In this document: positions 27,977 through 38,264 of the stretch, in pieces
How the letters are laid out: each line of letters opens with the position of its first letter
Numbering within the stretch: position 1 is the first letter of the stretch
DNA from: Gammaproteobacteria bacterium
GTDB taxonomy: Bacteria; Pseudomonadota; Gammaproteobacteria; JACCYU01
Length of the DNA: 55,829 bases
Assembly: GCA_013695765.1 (NCBI GenBank)
Contig: JACCZW010000020.1
Coordinates: 1 to 55,829, forward strand
Direction of reading: 5' to 3'
Made by a program: the position numbers and the translations under genes
Notes under the pieces: generated by a model
Seen by the model: only the letters and a program-made list of their open reading frames with translations
Database searches by the model: none
What the model was told of the DNA's origin: nothing

Positions 27977-28789
27977 TCAGTCCTCGTCGGGCCGCAGAAA
28001 AACACGGACCAGCCGCGTTAGCTCGCGGAAATTATCCACCACCGCGTCGGGCTGATGCGGGTGACGCACGGTACCGGGAAAGATCTTGCCGATCCAGTGA
28101 TGCTCCCACTGCGCGCCGTTGTAGAACACGGCCGTAACGCCGGCCTCCTTGCCGGCAATAATGTCAGTGGTGCTGTCACCCACGTACCAGCAGTCCAGAC
28201 TGGGCTTCAGATCCAGATTGTCGAACGCCTTTAGGATCGGGTCCGGCGCGGGTTTGCGGCGCCGGATGTCGTTGCCGCACACCACGGTATCGAAAAGATC
28301 GGTCCAGCCGGTGACGTCGATCACCGCCAGTTCATGCTCCATGTATTCGCGGTTGCGATTGGTCAGCACGCCCAGTTTGAGGCCAAGACCTTTAAGCTCC
28401 AGCAACATGTCGCGCGAATGCTCTTCCATCGGCGTCACGTTGCCATAGTGATTCCTGTAAGCCTGATCGAACGCGTCGTGCGCGATGTGCTTGGCGTCCT
28501 CGTCCGGTCCAAACAGGACCTCGAAGATGTCGGTGCGTGAAATTTTGCGGTCGGCCTTGATTTTCGGATGTAGTTGCCGGCGATCCTTGATGTACTTCAG
28601 CAATTTGGCATCGTCTACGGTCTTGCTGCCCTCCGCCTTCAACAGCCTTTCGACAAGACCGAGTTCTTCCAGCTTCGGGAACATGTCGTCCAGCGCGTAA
28701 TACATCGCGTCCATGGTGTCGGCCAGGGTCGCGTGCCAGTCAAAAACGAGCGCTTTGGGGATCGCACGGGGGATGGAGAGAATGCTCAC
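27977..28789 (-). CDS. HAD-superfamily hydrolase with an atypical motif I
   Basis: 270 residues, a C1-capped HAD fold related to phosphoglycolate phosphatases. Motif I is VFDWHATLADT: the nucleophile Asp is present, but the Asp two residues later that acts as acid/base is His. Motif II is VLTNRNR, with Thr, motif III Lys is in RRRKPAPDPIL and motif IV is WYVGDSTTDIIAGKEAG. Phosphonatase-type enzymes also lack the second Asp (D-W-A), so the protein may cleave something other than a simple phosphomonoester, or be a weak phosphatase. The start overlaps the folA stop by 4 bases (ATGA), so it is coupled to folA. Confidence 0.88.
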   Translation of the reverse strand: MSILSIPRAIPKALVFDWHATLADTMDAMYYALDDMFPKLEELGLVERLLKAEGSKTVDDAKLLKYIKDRRQLHPKIKADRKISRTDIFEVLFGPDEDAKHIAHDAFDQAYRNHYGNVTPMEEHSRDMLLELKGLGLKLGVLTNRNREYMEHELAVIDVTGWTDLFDTVVCGNDIRRRKPAPDPILKAFDNLDLKPSLDCWYVGDSTTDIIAGKEAGVTAVFYNGAQWEHHWIGKIFPGTVRHPHQPDAVVDNFRELTRLVRVFLRPDED

Positions 28790-29280
28790 GAGGCATTCTC
28801 GCGTTCGAAAATTAATAACGTCAGCGGGTAACGATTCTCGTCGTCCTGCGCGCGCACTTCGCGAGCGACCTCACGCCAAGTGCTTTTTTCGAACTCCGGA
28901 AAGAAGGTATCGCCTTTAATGTCGGCCGCGATCAGCGTGATGTAAAGCCGGTCCGCCAATGGCAGCGCTTCGCGGAATATCTGCGCGCCGCCGATGACGA
29001 AGACCTCGTCGGATACTGCCGACAGCGTCAGCGCGTCGTTCAGGCTGGGCGCCACGTCCACACCGGGGCACTTAAAGCCCGTATTGTGGGTGACGACGAT
29101 ATGACGCCGGCCGGGGAGTATGCGTCCCAGCGACTCGAAGGTGCGCCTGCCCATAATCATGGGATGTCCCATGGTGAGTTCGCGGAACCGCTTGAGATCG
29201 GCGGGCAGATGCCAGGGCATACCGCCGTCGCGGCCGATTATACGATCCGGCGTCATGGCGACGATCAGCGATACGCGCAT
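28786..29280 (-). CDS. folA: Dihydrofolate reductase
   Basis: 164 residues. Reduces dihydrofolate produced by ThyA, encoded 3 bases upstream. Family motifs: SLIVAMTPDRIIGRDGGMPWHLPADLKRF with the substrate Trp and Asp of the active site, MIMGRRTFESLGR for NADPH binding, and EVFVIGGAQIFREALPLADRLY. The thyA-folA order with close spacing makes a thymidylate cycle unit. The HAD gene starts in its stop codon. Confidence 0.97.
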   Translation of the reverse strand: MRVSLIVAMTPDRIIGRDGGMPWHLPADLKRFRELTMGHPMIMGRRTFESLGRILPGRRHIVVTHNTGFKCPGVDVAPSLNDALTLSAVSDEVFVIGGAQIFREALPLADRLYITLIAADIKGDTFFPEFEKSTWREVAREVRAQDDENRYPLTLLIFERENAS

Positions 29281-29283
29281 GAG

Positions 29284-30078
<795 letters not shown>

Positions 30079-30080
30079 GC

Positions 30081-30878
30081 TTACGCGGTCTCCCGCCGGC
30101 CTTGCCCGCGATACGCGAACGTCATCAGCGCGAGCCCCAGAACAATCATCGGCAGGGTAAGCACCTGTCCCAGCGTAAGCCAGCCGAAGGCAAGATAACC
30201 GATGTGCGCGTCGGGCAGACGCACGAACTCGACCAGACAACGGAATGCGCCATATGCGACAAGAAACAGGCCGCACACCGCGCCGGTAGGTCGCGCTTTG
30301 TTCGAGAACAGCCACAGAATGACAAACAGCAGCACGCCTTCCAGCAGCGCTTCGTACAATTGCGAAGGATGCCGCGGCTCCGGTCCGGCGCCGGGAAAGA
30401 TCATGCCCCAGGGCAGGCTGGTTGGCGCGCCCCATAGCTCGCCGTTGATAAAATTCCCGATGCGGCCGGCGCCCAGTCCGACGGGCATCATGGGCGCGAT
30501 AAAATCGCAGAGACGTACGAAGCCTGTCTGGTAACGGCGGCTGTAGATCGCCGCGGCGATCACCACGCCGATCAGCCCGCCGTGAAAACTCATGCCGCCC
30601 TGCCAGATCTGGAACAGGATCAGCGGGTCGTTTAGAAACGCCGGCAGATTGTAAAAAAATATATAGCCCAGACGCCCGCCCAGAATCACGCCGAGCACGC
30701 CGTAAAACAGCATGTCGCCAACCTGTTCTGGCGTGACCGGCGAGTGCGGCTGCTTCGCGCGCAACACGCCCAGTGCCCAGAAACCCAAGAATCCGACCAG
30801 GTACGTAATCCCATACCAGTGAATCCTGAGGGGTCCTAGCTGCAGCGCGATGGGGTCGATGTCGGGGTAGGTCAGCAT
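30081..30878 (-). CDS. lgt: Prolipoprotein diacylglyceryl transferase Lgt
   Basis: 265 residues, seven membrane segments. Transfers diacylglycerol from phosphatidylglycerol to the lipobox Cys of lipoproteins such as RlpA (encoded at 8618). Family hallmarks are [14 protein letters not shown] near the N-terminus, the Lgt signature [23 protein letters not shown] and [13 protein letters not shown]. It precedes thyA with a 2 base gap. Confidence 0.97.
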   Translation of the reverse strand: MLTYPDIDPIALQLGPLRIHWYGITYLVGFLGFWALGVLRAKQPHSPVTPEQVGDMLFYGVLGVILGGRLGYIFFYNLPAFLNDPLILFQIWQGGMSFHGGLIGVVIAAAIYSRRYQTGFVRLCDFIAPMMPVGLGAGRIGNFINGELWGAPTSLPWGMIFPGAGPEPRHPSQLYEALLEGVLLFVILWLFSNKARPTGAVCGLFLVAYGAFRCLVEFVRLPDAHIGYLAFGWLTLGQVLTLPMIVLGLALMTFAYRGQGRRETA

Positions 30879-30918
30879 TGCAGTAATTTTAACAGTTCAG
30901 GACAAACATACGCCCGGC

Positions 30919-32136
30919 TCACACGGTCAATCGCGCGAACACCGCCTTCAAATATGCCGTCTCGGTGATCGCCGGATGAATCGGATGATCCGGCCCCTGC
31001 CCGCCGAAACTCAAGATCTGCATGTCACGGCTCACGTGCCGTGCCGCGCCGTGCATCTGCGTCACCAGTTCTGCCTGCGTCAGATGATAGGAACACGAGC
31101 AGGACACGATAATCGCGTCTTTCGTGAGCAACCGCATCGCCAGCTCGTTCAGGCGCCGATAAGCCTGCGTACCCGCTTTGATGTCTTTTTTCCGCTTGAT
31201 GAAGGCCGGCGGGTCCAGAATCACGACGTCATAGCGCTCGTCCGCGGCGTGCGATTCTTGCAACAGCCTGAAGGCGTCACCCTGGCGAAATTCCACCGCG
31301 CCACTCACACCGTTGAGTTCGGCGTTGCGTCGCGCGTACTCTAGCGCGATGCTGGATTCGTCGATGCAGGTGACACGAGCGGCGCCATGCACGGCGGCCT
31401 GCACGCCCCACGCGCCGACATAGCTGAACACGTCGAGCACCCGCTTGCCCTTCACGAAAGCGGGCAGACGCGCGCGATTTTCGGCCTGATCGAAATACCA
31501 TCCGGTCTTCTGGCCTTGGCGCAGGGGCGCCTCGAACGCGACCCCGTGCTCGGACAATGTCACCCGCTCCGGCGGCTCGCCCAGCGGCGTTTCGACGTAT
31601 TGCGGCAGACTCTCCAGCGCGCGGATGGGGTTGTCGTTGCGCAGCAGGATCGCGCGCGGATGCAGAAGTTTATCGAGCGCGGCCAGGATCTCTATTTTCA
31701 CCCGTTCCATGCCCGCGGTCGCGATCTGCACTACCAGCACGTCGTCGAAACGGTCGACAATGAGCCCCGGCAGTCCGTCGCTTTCACCGTATACCAGCCG
31801 GTAAAAAGGCGTCCCGAACAGTTGTTCACGCAGCGACAGCGCGATATTGAGCCGATGCGCGATCAGCGAAGGCGACCACGGATGGCGCCGGTCGCGACTC
31901 ACCAGCCGCGCGCAGATCAGCGAATGCGGATTGACATAGCCGGTACCGAGCGGACGGCCGCGATAATCCTGAACCTCCAGCGCCTCGCCGGGTTCGAACC
32001 CAGTCAGCGGGGTGCGTTCGATATCCACCTCGTTGCTGAACACCCACGGATGACCGGCGCGCAGGCGGCGCTCCTCGTTGCGCTTGAGACGCAGCGGCGG
32101 CAGGGCGGTTTGACTGACTGGCGCGGGTGTGGACAT
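30919..32136 (-). CDS. rlmI: 23S rRNA m5C1962 methyltransferase RlmI-like
   Basis: 405 residues from the ATG at 32136; an ATG at 32163 is the alternative. An N-terminal PUA-like domain (RLKRNEERRLRAGHPWVFSNEVD) and the EEHEE-type middle domain are followed by a class I SAM methyltransferase (GKRVLDVFSYVGAWGVQAAV, VILDPPAFIKRKKDI) with the m5C catalytic Cys in VSCSCSYHLT. It methylates 23S rRNA. It sits upstream of lgt by 40 bases on the same strand. Confidence 0.93.
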   Translation of the reverse strand: MSTPAPVSQTALPPLRLKRNEERRLRAGHPWVFSNEVDIERTPLTGFEPGEALEVQDYRGRPLGTGYVNPHSLICARLVSRDRRHPWSPSLIAHRLNIALSLREQLFGTPFYRLVYGESDGLPGLIVDRFDDVLVVQIATAGMERVKIEILAALDKLLHPRAILLRNDNPIRALESLPQYVETPLGEPPERVTLSEHGVAFEAPLRQGQKTGWYFDQAENRARLPAFVKGKRVLDVFSYVGAWGVQAAVHGAARVTCIDESSIALEYARRNAELNGVSGAVEFRQGDAFRLLQESHAADERYDVVILDPPAFIKRKKDIKAGTQAYRRLNELAMRLLTKDAIIVSCSCSYHLTQAELVTQMHGAARHVSRDMQILSFGGQGPDHPIHPAITETAYLKAVFARLTV

Positions 32137-32234
32137 GATGGGCGCGCATGATAACACCGCCATGACCCCTCACATGAACCTGGGCCCGCGCGGCTCGCAA
32201 CCCAAATTGAGTTCTGATTAACTGACAGACAGCC

Positions 32235-34304
32235 ATGACCGACTTTCAAAATCAATTGATCGACGAGACCAGCCCCTATCTGCGTCAGCACGCGCACAAC
32301 CCGGTGGACTGGTTTCCATGGAATGCGCGGGCGCTCAAAAAAGCGCGCGACGAAGACAAGCCCATCCTGCTGTCGATCGGTTATTCGGCGTGTCACTGGT
32401 GTCACGTGATGGCGCACGAATCCTTCGAAGATCCGGCAGTCGCCGAAGTCATGAACGATCTGTTCGTCAACATCAAGGTGGACCGCGAGGAGCGGCCGGA
32501 CCTCGATAAAATCTACCAGACCTCTCAACTCCTGCTGAACCAGCGCGGCGGCGGCTGGCCGCTGACCATGTTTCTGACACCGACCGATCAGGTGCCCTTT
32601 TTTGGCGGCACCTATTTTCCAAAAGCGCCCATGCACGGCCTGCCCGCGTTTACCGACCTGCTGCAGCGGGTGGCGGGCTTTTACCGGCAGAGGCGCGACG
32701 ACATCGGCAAACAGAACGTGTCGATGCGCAAGGCGCTGGAGAGCATCTTCGGACAGCCGCCGGCAGGCGAACCGCTTGGCGAGGAGACGCTGAATATGGC
32801 GCGCCTGCAACTCGAACAAAGTTTCGATGCGCGCGACGGCGGCTTCGGCAACGCGCCCAAATTTCCGCATCCGACCAACATAGAGCGCCTGCTGCGGCAC
32901 TGGGCGGCGTCGCGTAACGAACCCGATCGGCAGGCGCTGCACATGGCCTTGTTCTCGCTCCAGAAGATGGCGCAGGGCGGCATTTACGATCATTTGGGCG
33001 GTGGCTTCTGCCGGTATTCGGTTGACGGTCAGTGGATGATTCCGCATTTCGAAAAAATGCTGTACGACAACGGTCCCTTGCTGGGGCTGTGCGCACAGGC
33101 GGCCGTCGCCACCCTCGATGCCGAACTGGAACGCGCGGCGCGCGAGACTGCGGGATGGGCGATACGCGAGATGCAGTCGCCGGAGGGTGGCTATTATTCC
33201 TCGCTGGATGCCGACGCCGAAGGCGAAGAGGGCAAATTCCACGTCTGGGGCAGGGCACAAATAGAAGCGCTGCTGGAGCCGCGCGATTACGCGATCTTCG
33301 CGCGCCGCTTCGGGCTGGATGGGCCAGCCAACTTCGAGGGCCGCTGGCATCTGCGCGTATGCGAGGACTTGAAGGATCTCGCGGCGGCGTTCGATACGGA
33401 CGAGAACTCGATCAACACCAGCCTCGAACGCTCACGACAAACGCTCTTCGATGTGCGCGAACAGCGCGTGCATCCAGGCCGCGACGACAAGGTACTGACA
33501 AGCTGGAACGCGCTGATGATCAAGGGGATGGCCACGGCGGGCCGGCATCTGGGGATGCCCGAGTGCATCGAATCGGCCCATAGATCGCTGGATTTTATCC
33601 GTCAGACCTTGTGGCGGGACGGCCGGCTGCTGGCGACCTTCAAGGACGGCAAGGCGCACCTCACGGCTTATGTCGATGACTACGTGTTTCTCATCGACGC
33701 GGTACTGGAGCTGTTGCAGGCACGCTGGCGCAGTGATGAATTAACCTTCGCCTGCGAACTCGCCGATGCCCTGCTCGGTCACTTCGAGGACCGGACTAGC
33801 GGCGGGTTTTATTTCACCGCCGACGACCACGAGTCGCTGATTCAGCGGCCCAAGGTGATGGCCGACGAGGCCACACCCGCGGGCAACGGCGTGGCGGCGC
33901 AGGCGCTGGCGCGGCTGGGATATTTAATCGGCGACACGCGCTATATCGAGGCTGCGACACGCACACTGGAGGCCGCCGCCGGCGCGGTGGCGCAGGCGCC
34001 AATCGCACACGCCAGTCTGCTGGCGGCACTGGAAGAAAGCCTGACACCGCCGCAAATCCTGATTCTGCGCGGCGCTGGCGACACGTTCGATGCCTGGCAC
34101 CGCGCCGCAGCGCGCGCCTACGCGCCTCGGCGTTTGTGTTTTGCGATTCGCACCGATGCGCGAGACCTGCCGCCGGCGCTTGGGGAAAAAACCCCGGAAG
34201 GGCCGGCAGTTGCGTACCTTTGTGAGGGCATGACCTGCGCGGCGCCGATCACGGACAGCAAAGATTTCGAACAGATGCTCGCCGCCACCGACGCTCGAAG
34301 CTGA
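32235..34304 (+). CDS. DUF255 thioredoxin-fold protein (YyaL/SPATA20 family)
   Basis: 689 residues. The N-terminal thioredoxin-like DUF255 domain opens with [18 protein letters not shown] and contains the family's cysteine pair in [17 protein letters not shown], then [14 protein letters not shown] and [24 protein letters not shown]. The rest is an (alpha/alpha)6 barrel like glycosidases and N-acylglucosamine epimerases ([47 protein letters not shown]). It has no signal peptide, so it is cytoplasmic. The catalytic role of the family is not established. It is divergent from rlmI. Confidence 0.93.
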   Translation: MTDFQNQLIDETSPYLRQHAHNPVDWFPWNARALKKARDEDKPILLSIGYSACHWCHVMAHESFEDPAVAEVMNDLFVNIKVDREERPDLDKIYQTSQLLLNQRGGGWPLTMFLTPTDQVPFFGGTYFPKAPMHGLPAFTDLLQRVAGFYRQRRDDIGKQNVSMRKALESIFGQPPAGEPLGEETLNMARLQLEQSFDARDGGFGNAPKFPHPTNIERLLRHWAASRNEPDRQALHMALFSLQKMAQGGIYDHLGGGFCRYSVDGQWMIPHFEKMLYDNGPLLGLCAQAAVATLDAELERAARETAGWAIREMQSPEGGYYSSLDADAEGEEGKFHVWGRAQIEALLEPRDYAIFARRFGLDGPANFEGRWHLRVCEDLKDLAAAFDTDENSINTSLERSRQTLFDVREQRVHPGRDDKVLTSWNALMIKGMATAGRHLGMPECIESAHRSLDFIRQTLWRDGRLLATFKDGKAHLTAYVDDYVFLIDAVLELLQARWRSDELTFACELADALLGHFEDRTSGGFYFTADDHESLIQRPKVMADEATPAGNGVAAQALARLGYLIGDTRYIEAATRTLEAAAGAVAQAPIAHASLLAALEESLTPPQILILRGAGDTFDAWHRAAARAYAPRRLCFAIRTDARDLPPALGEKTPEGPAVAYLCEGMTCAAPITDSKDFEQMLAATDARS

Positions 34305-34395
34305 CCGCGCCCTGTATTGGTCGCATCCGCGGGATTCGCGCACCCGCGCGGATCCGCTAACATGTGCGTCCTCTGAAATTTCAACCTGTTCTAGC

Positions 34396-35169
34396 ATGAA
34401 GAAAATCCGCGTCGCGTACCGGCTGATGCTGCTTGGTATACATATCGCCGTGGGGCTCATTATCGTCGCCACGTTGCTGCGGCGGGGAGAAAGCCGGCCG
34501 CCGGACGACAGAGGCAGGAAAGTTGTGCGCTGGTGGCTCAAACGTTCCAGCCACATCATGGGGCTGCGGGTCAAGGTATCGGGCGTCGTCCCGGAGCGGC
34601 CGGTGCTGGTGGTGTGCAATCACATCTCATGGCTGGACATCCCGGTGCTGGGCGGCGTGCTGCCGGTCAGTTTCGTCTCCAAAAGCGACATTCGCGACTG
34701 GCGCGTGTTGGGCGTCATAACGGGCCGCGGCGGCACGCTGTTTATCCGCCGCGGCGGCAAGAACGCGGCCAATGAGGCCGCCGAACAGATCGCCTTTCGA
34801 CTGCGGCGCGGTGACAGCATCGCGTTGTTCCCGGAGGGCACGACCACCGATGGCATAAGCGTCAGGCGGTTTCACCCGCGTCTGTTCGGCGCGGCCGCGC
34901 ATCCCGGCGTCGCCGTTCAACCCGTGGCGATCCGCTACCCGCATCCGCTGGGCGTGCACCCCGCCGCACCGTTCGTGAGAAACGAGCCACTGTTCAGTCA
35001 CGGCGTACGCGCGCTGGGCGAGAAACGCATCGATGTCGAGGTGACCTTGTGCCCGCCAATCGCCCGCCAGCCGGTGGACCGCCGAACGTTGTCCAGGCTG
35101 GCGCACGAAGCGATCCGGGAAGTGGTCGAACAGCAGCCGGAAGATTTGCGGACCCGCTCACGCGGATGA
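34396..35169 (+). CDS. Lysophospholipid acyltransferase (PlsC family)
   Basis: 257 residues. An N-terminal membrane segment (about 11-28, LMLLGIHIAVGLIIVATLL) precedes the acyltransferase domain with the catalytic H-x4-D in CNHISWLDIPVL, then GTLFIRRGGKN and the binding motif LFPEGTTTDG. It acylates a lysolipid, 1-acylglycerol-3-phosphate or a related lipid (possibly an ornithine lipid precursor). It follows the DUF255 gene by 91 bases and is convergent with znuB. Confidence 0.93.
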   Translation: MKKIRVAYRLMLLGIHIAVGLIIVATLLRRGESRPPDDRGRKVVRWWLKRSSHIMGLRVKVSGVVPERPVLVVCNHISWLDIPVLGGVLPVSFVSKSDIRDWRVLGVITGRGGTLFIRRGGKNAANEAAEQIAFRLRRGDSIALFPEGTTTDGISVRRFHPRLFGAAAHPGVAVQPVAIRYPHPLGVHPAAPFVRNEPLFSHGVRALGEKRIDVEVTLCPPIARQPVDRRTLSRLAHEAIREVVEQQPEDLRTRSRG

Positions 35170-35186
35170 CTCTTCCGGTTCCGCGG

Positions 35187-35987
35187 TCAGCGGCCGGCGA
35201 GCATACGGCGGTGCGGAACGAGTTGCACGGCAACAAACGCCAGCGCGGCGACCACGACGATGGATGGCCCGGCGGGCGTATCCCATTGCAGCGACGCCGC
35301 GAGGCCGCCGATCACGGCCCCGCCGCCGATCAGGCTCGCCAGCAGCGCCATCTGCTCCGGGCTGGATACCAGCCGGCGCGCGGTCGCGGCCGGGATGATC
35401 ATCAATGCGGTGATGAGCAAAATGCCGATGATCTTCATCGCCACCGCCACCACCACGGCGACCAGCAGCATGTGCCCCACACTCACCCAGGTCACAGGCA
35501 CGCCTTCCACCCGCGCCAGATCCTCGTCGATGGTCATGCACAAGAGGGGACGCCACAGCCCGATGACACCCAGCATCGCCAGCGCGCCGCCGCCGAAAAT
35601 CCACCACAGGTCGCGATCGGAAATCGCCAGAATATCCCCGAAAAGATAGCCGGTTAAATCGACCCGCAGGCCCTCGACGAACGCGACCGCAACCAGTCCC
35701 AGCGCGAGGGCGCTGTGCGCCAGGATGCCCAGTATGGTGTCGCTCGCGAGATGCCGCTGCTGTTGAAGTGCTGCCAGCAACAACGCGGCCGTGACACACA
35801 CGGCGAGCACCGCCAGATTGAGCCCGACATTGAACAGCAGGCCCAGCGCGACGCCAAGCAGCGAGCTGTGAGCTAGGGTATCGCCAAAATAAGACATGCG
35901 GCGCCACACGATGAACGACCCCAGGGGGCCTGCCACCAGCGCCACCGCGAGACCGGCGCCGCCCGCACGCAGCATGAAATCATCCAT
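35187..35987 (-). CDS. znuB: Zinc ABC transporter permease ZnuB
   Basis: 266 residues from the ATG at 35987 (MDDFMLRAGGAGLAV), which is the family start; the frame is open to 36038. An ABC-3 family inner-membrane permease with multiple hydrophobic segments: VAGPLGSFIVWRRMSYFGDTLAHSSLLGVALGLLF, the LVTALMIIPAATARRL-type coupling region. It forms the Zn2+ importer with ZnuC, whose stop it overlaps by 8 bases, and ZnuA (37350). Confidence 0.95.
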   Translation of the reverse strand: MDDFMLRAGGAGLAVALVAGPLGSFIVWRRMSYFGDTLAHSSLLGVALGLLFNVGLNLAVLAVCVTAALLLAALQQQRHLASDTILGILAHSALALGLVAVAFVEGLRVDLTGYLFGDILAISDRDLWWIFGGGALAMLGVIGLWRPLLCMTIDEDLARVEGVPVTWVSVGHMLLVAVVVAVAMKIIGILLITALMIIPAATARRLVSSPEQMALLASLIGGGAVIGGLAASLQWDTPAGPSIVVVAALAFVAVQLVPHRRMLAGR

Positions 35988-36831
35988 GAACATCGTCGCG
36001 CTCGCGCTGATCCGGCCCGCCATGATTTGGTTCGCCATTCAGGGGCACAACTTCGCCCTGCAGATCGTGCACGTGGTCATGATGGTGCTTGTAAAGGCCA
36101 ATACCGCCCAGCCGCTCCGCGCCGAACAGCTTCAGGTATTCGGGATGCTGGCTCACGGCCTCGGGCTGACCGGTACAGCATACGTGATGATTCAGACAGA
36201 TCACCGAGTCCGACGCCTCCATGACCAGGTGCAGGTCCTGGGAAATCATCAACACCGCGCACCCGTGACGATCGCGTATGGTCGCGATCAGCCGGTAAAG
36301 ATCGCCTTGCCCGGCCACGTCCACGCCTTGCGCGGGTTCGTCCAGCACCAGTATCTCCGGCCGGCGCAGTAGCGCGCGGGCCAGCAATATGCGCTGAAAC
36401 TCGCCGCCCGAAACCACCCCTACCTGCGAATTCTCCACGTGCGCGGCGCCAACCTCGGCCAGCGTTGCGCGGACCGCGGATCTGGACGTGCGGTTGTTGA
36501 GCGCGAGAAAACGTTTCACGGTCAGCGGGATGGCGGGGTCGATGCGCAGGCGCTGCGGCATGTAGCCGATTCTGAGTCGACGCGCGCGCGTAACGCGCCC
36601 CGAACTGCACGAAACCAGCCCCAGCAATACGCGCAGCAAGGTAGTCTTGCCGGCGCCGTTGGGACCGATCAGGGTCACGATCTGGCGCGCGTAAATGGCC
36701 ATATCCACGTTGTTGAGGATAGCGCGCCCGTCAAGCGTTACGTTTACGCTGCGCGCCTGCAGAAGGGGCTGGTCGGCCGCGTGCACCGTCGATATCCTGC
36801 TGGCGGGTGCGCTCACGAGACAGCCTGGCAT
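35980..36831 (-). CDS. znuC: Zinc ABC transporter ATP-binding protein ZnuC with a His-rich C-terminal tail
   Basis: 283 residues. Walker A GPNGAGKTT, signature VVSGGEFQRILLARAL, Walker B ILVLDEPAQGVD and the His switch region ISQDLHLV are intact. The order zur-znuC-znuB with znuA divergent identifies it as the zinc importer ATPase. After the ATPase domain comes a tail with KHHHDHVHD (about residues 250-258), likely to bind Zn2+ at the cytoplasmic side. The start overlaps the zur stop by 19 bases; an internal start is possible. Confidence 0.95.
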   Translation of the reverse strand: MPGCLVSAPASRISTVHAADQPLLQARSVNVTLDGRAILNNVDMAIYARQIVTLIGPNGAGKTTLLRVLLGLVSCSSGRVTRARRLRIGYMPQRLRIDPAIPLTVKRFLALNNRTSRSAVRATLAEVGAAHVENSQVGVVSGGEFQRILLARALLRRPEILVLDEPAQGVDVAGQGDLYRLIATIRDRHGCAVLMISQDLHLVMEASDSVICLNHHVCCTGQPEAVSQHPEYLKLFGAERLGGIGLYKHHHDHVHDLQGEVVPLNGEPNHGGPDQRERDDVHG

Positions 36832-37274
36832 GCGTTACAGACGCCCTCGATTTCCACAATCTGCCGCGGGATGCGATAGCCCAGCCCCGCGGCGCGCTGA
36901 GTGATGTCGTCCATGATTTCCTGCTCCTGCAGCTCCATCGCACCGCCGCAGCCGGTACATACGAAGATCAGTCCGCAGTGCCCGTTCCGCGGGCGGCAGC
37001 AGGCCACGAACGTACTCGATTTAGCGATGCGGTGAACCAAACCGTGGGCCCGCAGAAATTCAAGCGTGCGGTAGATGGTCGGCGGCGCGTCGCTGTAGCC
37101 ATCCGCGCGCAGCTCGCTTAGCAGGCTATACGCGCCCACCGGCTTGCCGCATGCCAGCACCAGTTCCAGTACGCGGCGGCGCAATGGTGTGAGACGCGCG
37201 CCACTGAGTTTGCAGACCTGCTCGGCGGCCACGAGCCCTTTGCCGCAGTCAGCGATGGTGCGGTTTCGTTGCAT
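36813..37274 (-). CDS. zur: Zinc uptake regulator Zur (Fur family)
   Basis: 153 residues. The winged helix is recognisable in RLTPLRRRVLELVLACGKPVGAYSLLSELRAD and PPTIYRTLEFLRAHGLVHRI. The C-terminal dimerisation part has the structural-zinc Cys pairs CTGCGG and CNACQ and additional CC near ACCRPRNGHCG. Zur represses zinc uptake genes when zinc is ample; the znuA-side dyad at 37301-37320 is its likely site, so it probably represses its own operon as well. Confidence 0.95.
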   Translation of the reverse strand: MQRNRTIADCGKGLVAAEQVCKLSGARLTPLRRRVLELVLACGKPVGAYSLLSELRADGYSDAPPTIYRTLEFLRAHGLVHRIAKSSTFVACCRPRNGHCGLIFVCTGCGGAMELQEQEIMDDITQRAAGLGYRIPRQIVEIEGVCNACQAVS

Positions 37275-37300
37275 AGGCTTCGCAATCCGGCATCACGTGG

Positions 37301-37320
37301 TATTGTTACTTTATAACGTT
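37301..37320. promoter_or_regulatory. Zur-box-like operator
   Basis: The 13-base core GTTACTTTATAAC (37305-37317) is a dyad GTTA-N5-TAAC and matches 11 of 13 positions of the enterobacterial Zur core GTTATAWTATAAC as I remember it. It lies in the 75 bases between the divergent starts of zur (37274) and znuA (37350), where one operator could serve both directions. The AT-richness of this spot inside GC-rich DNA supports a regulatory role. Confidence 0.75.
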
Positions 37321-37349
37321 CCGACCTCTCACTGTACCAATCAAACATC

Positions 37350-38264
37350 ATGTCCGCCGTAAAATTCATCGCTCTGTTGCTGCTCGCCTGCGTGTACACG
37401 TCGCACGTCAGCGCTACGCCGCGCGTGGTGGCGAGCATCGCGCCCGTGCACTCGCTGGTCGCCTCGGTCATGCGGGGCGTTGCCGAACCTGAGCTGCTGG
37501 TTTCGGCAGGCTCCTCGCCGCACGCTTTCGCGCTCGCACCATCCGACATGCGGGCGCTGTATGACGCCGATCTGATCGTGTGGGTGGGCAGACCGCTGGA
37601 GCGATTTCTCGTCAAGTCTTTGCACACAATCGGCAATCCGGGCGCGCAGGTGGCGGTGGCGGAACTGCCGGGTATGGATTTGTTGAAGCTGCGGCGGGAC
37701 GGGGTCGAAAGCGGTGGCGGTTTCGTAGAGAGCCGCGCGACTCGCGGCGCGGACCCGCATCTGTGGCTAGACCCGCGCAACGCGCGCCTGATCGTCACGT
37801 ACGTTGCGCGGCGCCTGGCGGCGCTAGATGCCCGCAACGCGCAGCAATATGCGGTCAATGCGAGGGCGACCATCGCGCGCCTCAATGACCTGGATGCGCG
37901 CATCGAGCGGCAGCTTGCGCCTGTCAGGCACCTGCCGTTTGTGGTGTTCCACGACGCCTACCAGTATTTCGAGCGCCGCTACGGCCTGAACACGGCTGCC
38001 GTGATCCAGAGCGATCCGGAAGCCAGCCCCGGCGCGCGCTGGATTCTCGATGTGCGGGAAGCGATAGAAACCGAGCAGGTGCGCTGCGTATTCGCAGAAC
38101 CGCAGTTAAACTCCGCGCTGGTGAATACGGTGCTGGAAGATAGCGGCGCGCGCCGCGGCTCCCTGGACCCCGAAGGCGCGGACATCGCGTCCGGCCCGGA
38201 AGGGTATTTTATTCTGATGCAGCGCCTGGCGGATTCGTTACACGGCTGCCTGGCGAAACCTTAA
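37350..38264 (+). CDS. znuA: Zinc ABC transporter periplasmic binding protein ZnuA
   Basis: 304 residues. A Sec signal peptide ([18 protein letters not shown]) precedes a cluster A-I binding protein: zinc-ligand histidines are in [44 protein letters not shown] and [17 protein letters not shown]. The His/Asp-rich loop found between strands in many ZnuA proteins is absent here ([18 protein letters not shown] instead). Delivers Zn2+ to ZnuBC. The 3' end overlaps the convergent gcvPB by 4 bases. Confidence 0.95.
   Translation: MSAVKFIALLLLACVYTSHVSATPRVVASIAPVHSLVASVMRGVAEPELLVSAGSSPHAFALAPSDMRALYDADLIVWVGRPLERFLVKSLHTIGNPGAQVAVAELPGMDLLKLRRDGVESGGGFVESRATRGADPHLWLDPRNARLIVTYVARRLAALDARNAQQYAVNARATIARLNDLDARIERQLAPVRHLPFVVFHDAYQYFERRYGLNTAAVIQSDPEASPGARWILDVREAIETEQVRCVFAEPQLNSALVNTVLEDSGARRGSLDPEGADIASGPEGYFILMQRLADSLHGCLAKP

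Noticed and set aside
27058-28005. 315-codon minus-strand ORF antisense to the MFS gene
   Set aside because: Rich in His, Arg and Gln without domains; the opposite strand holds recognisable transporter coding sequence.
32004-33350. 448-codon minus-strand ORF overlapping rlmI and the DUF255 gene
   Set aside because: Antisense to DUF255 with no domain motifs; the end of the frame coincides with rlmI sequence in another frame.
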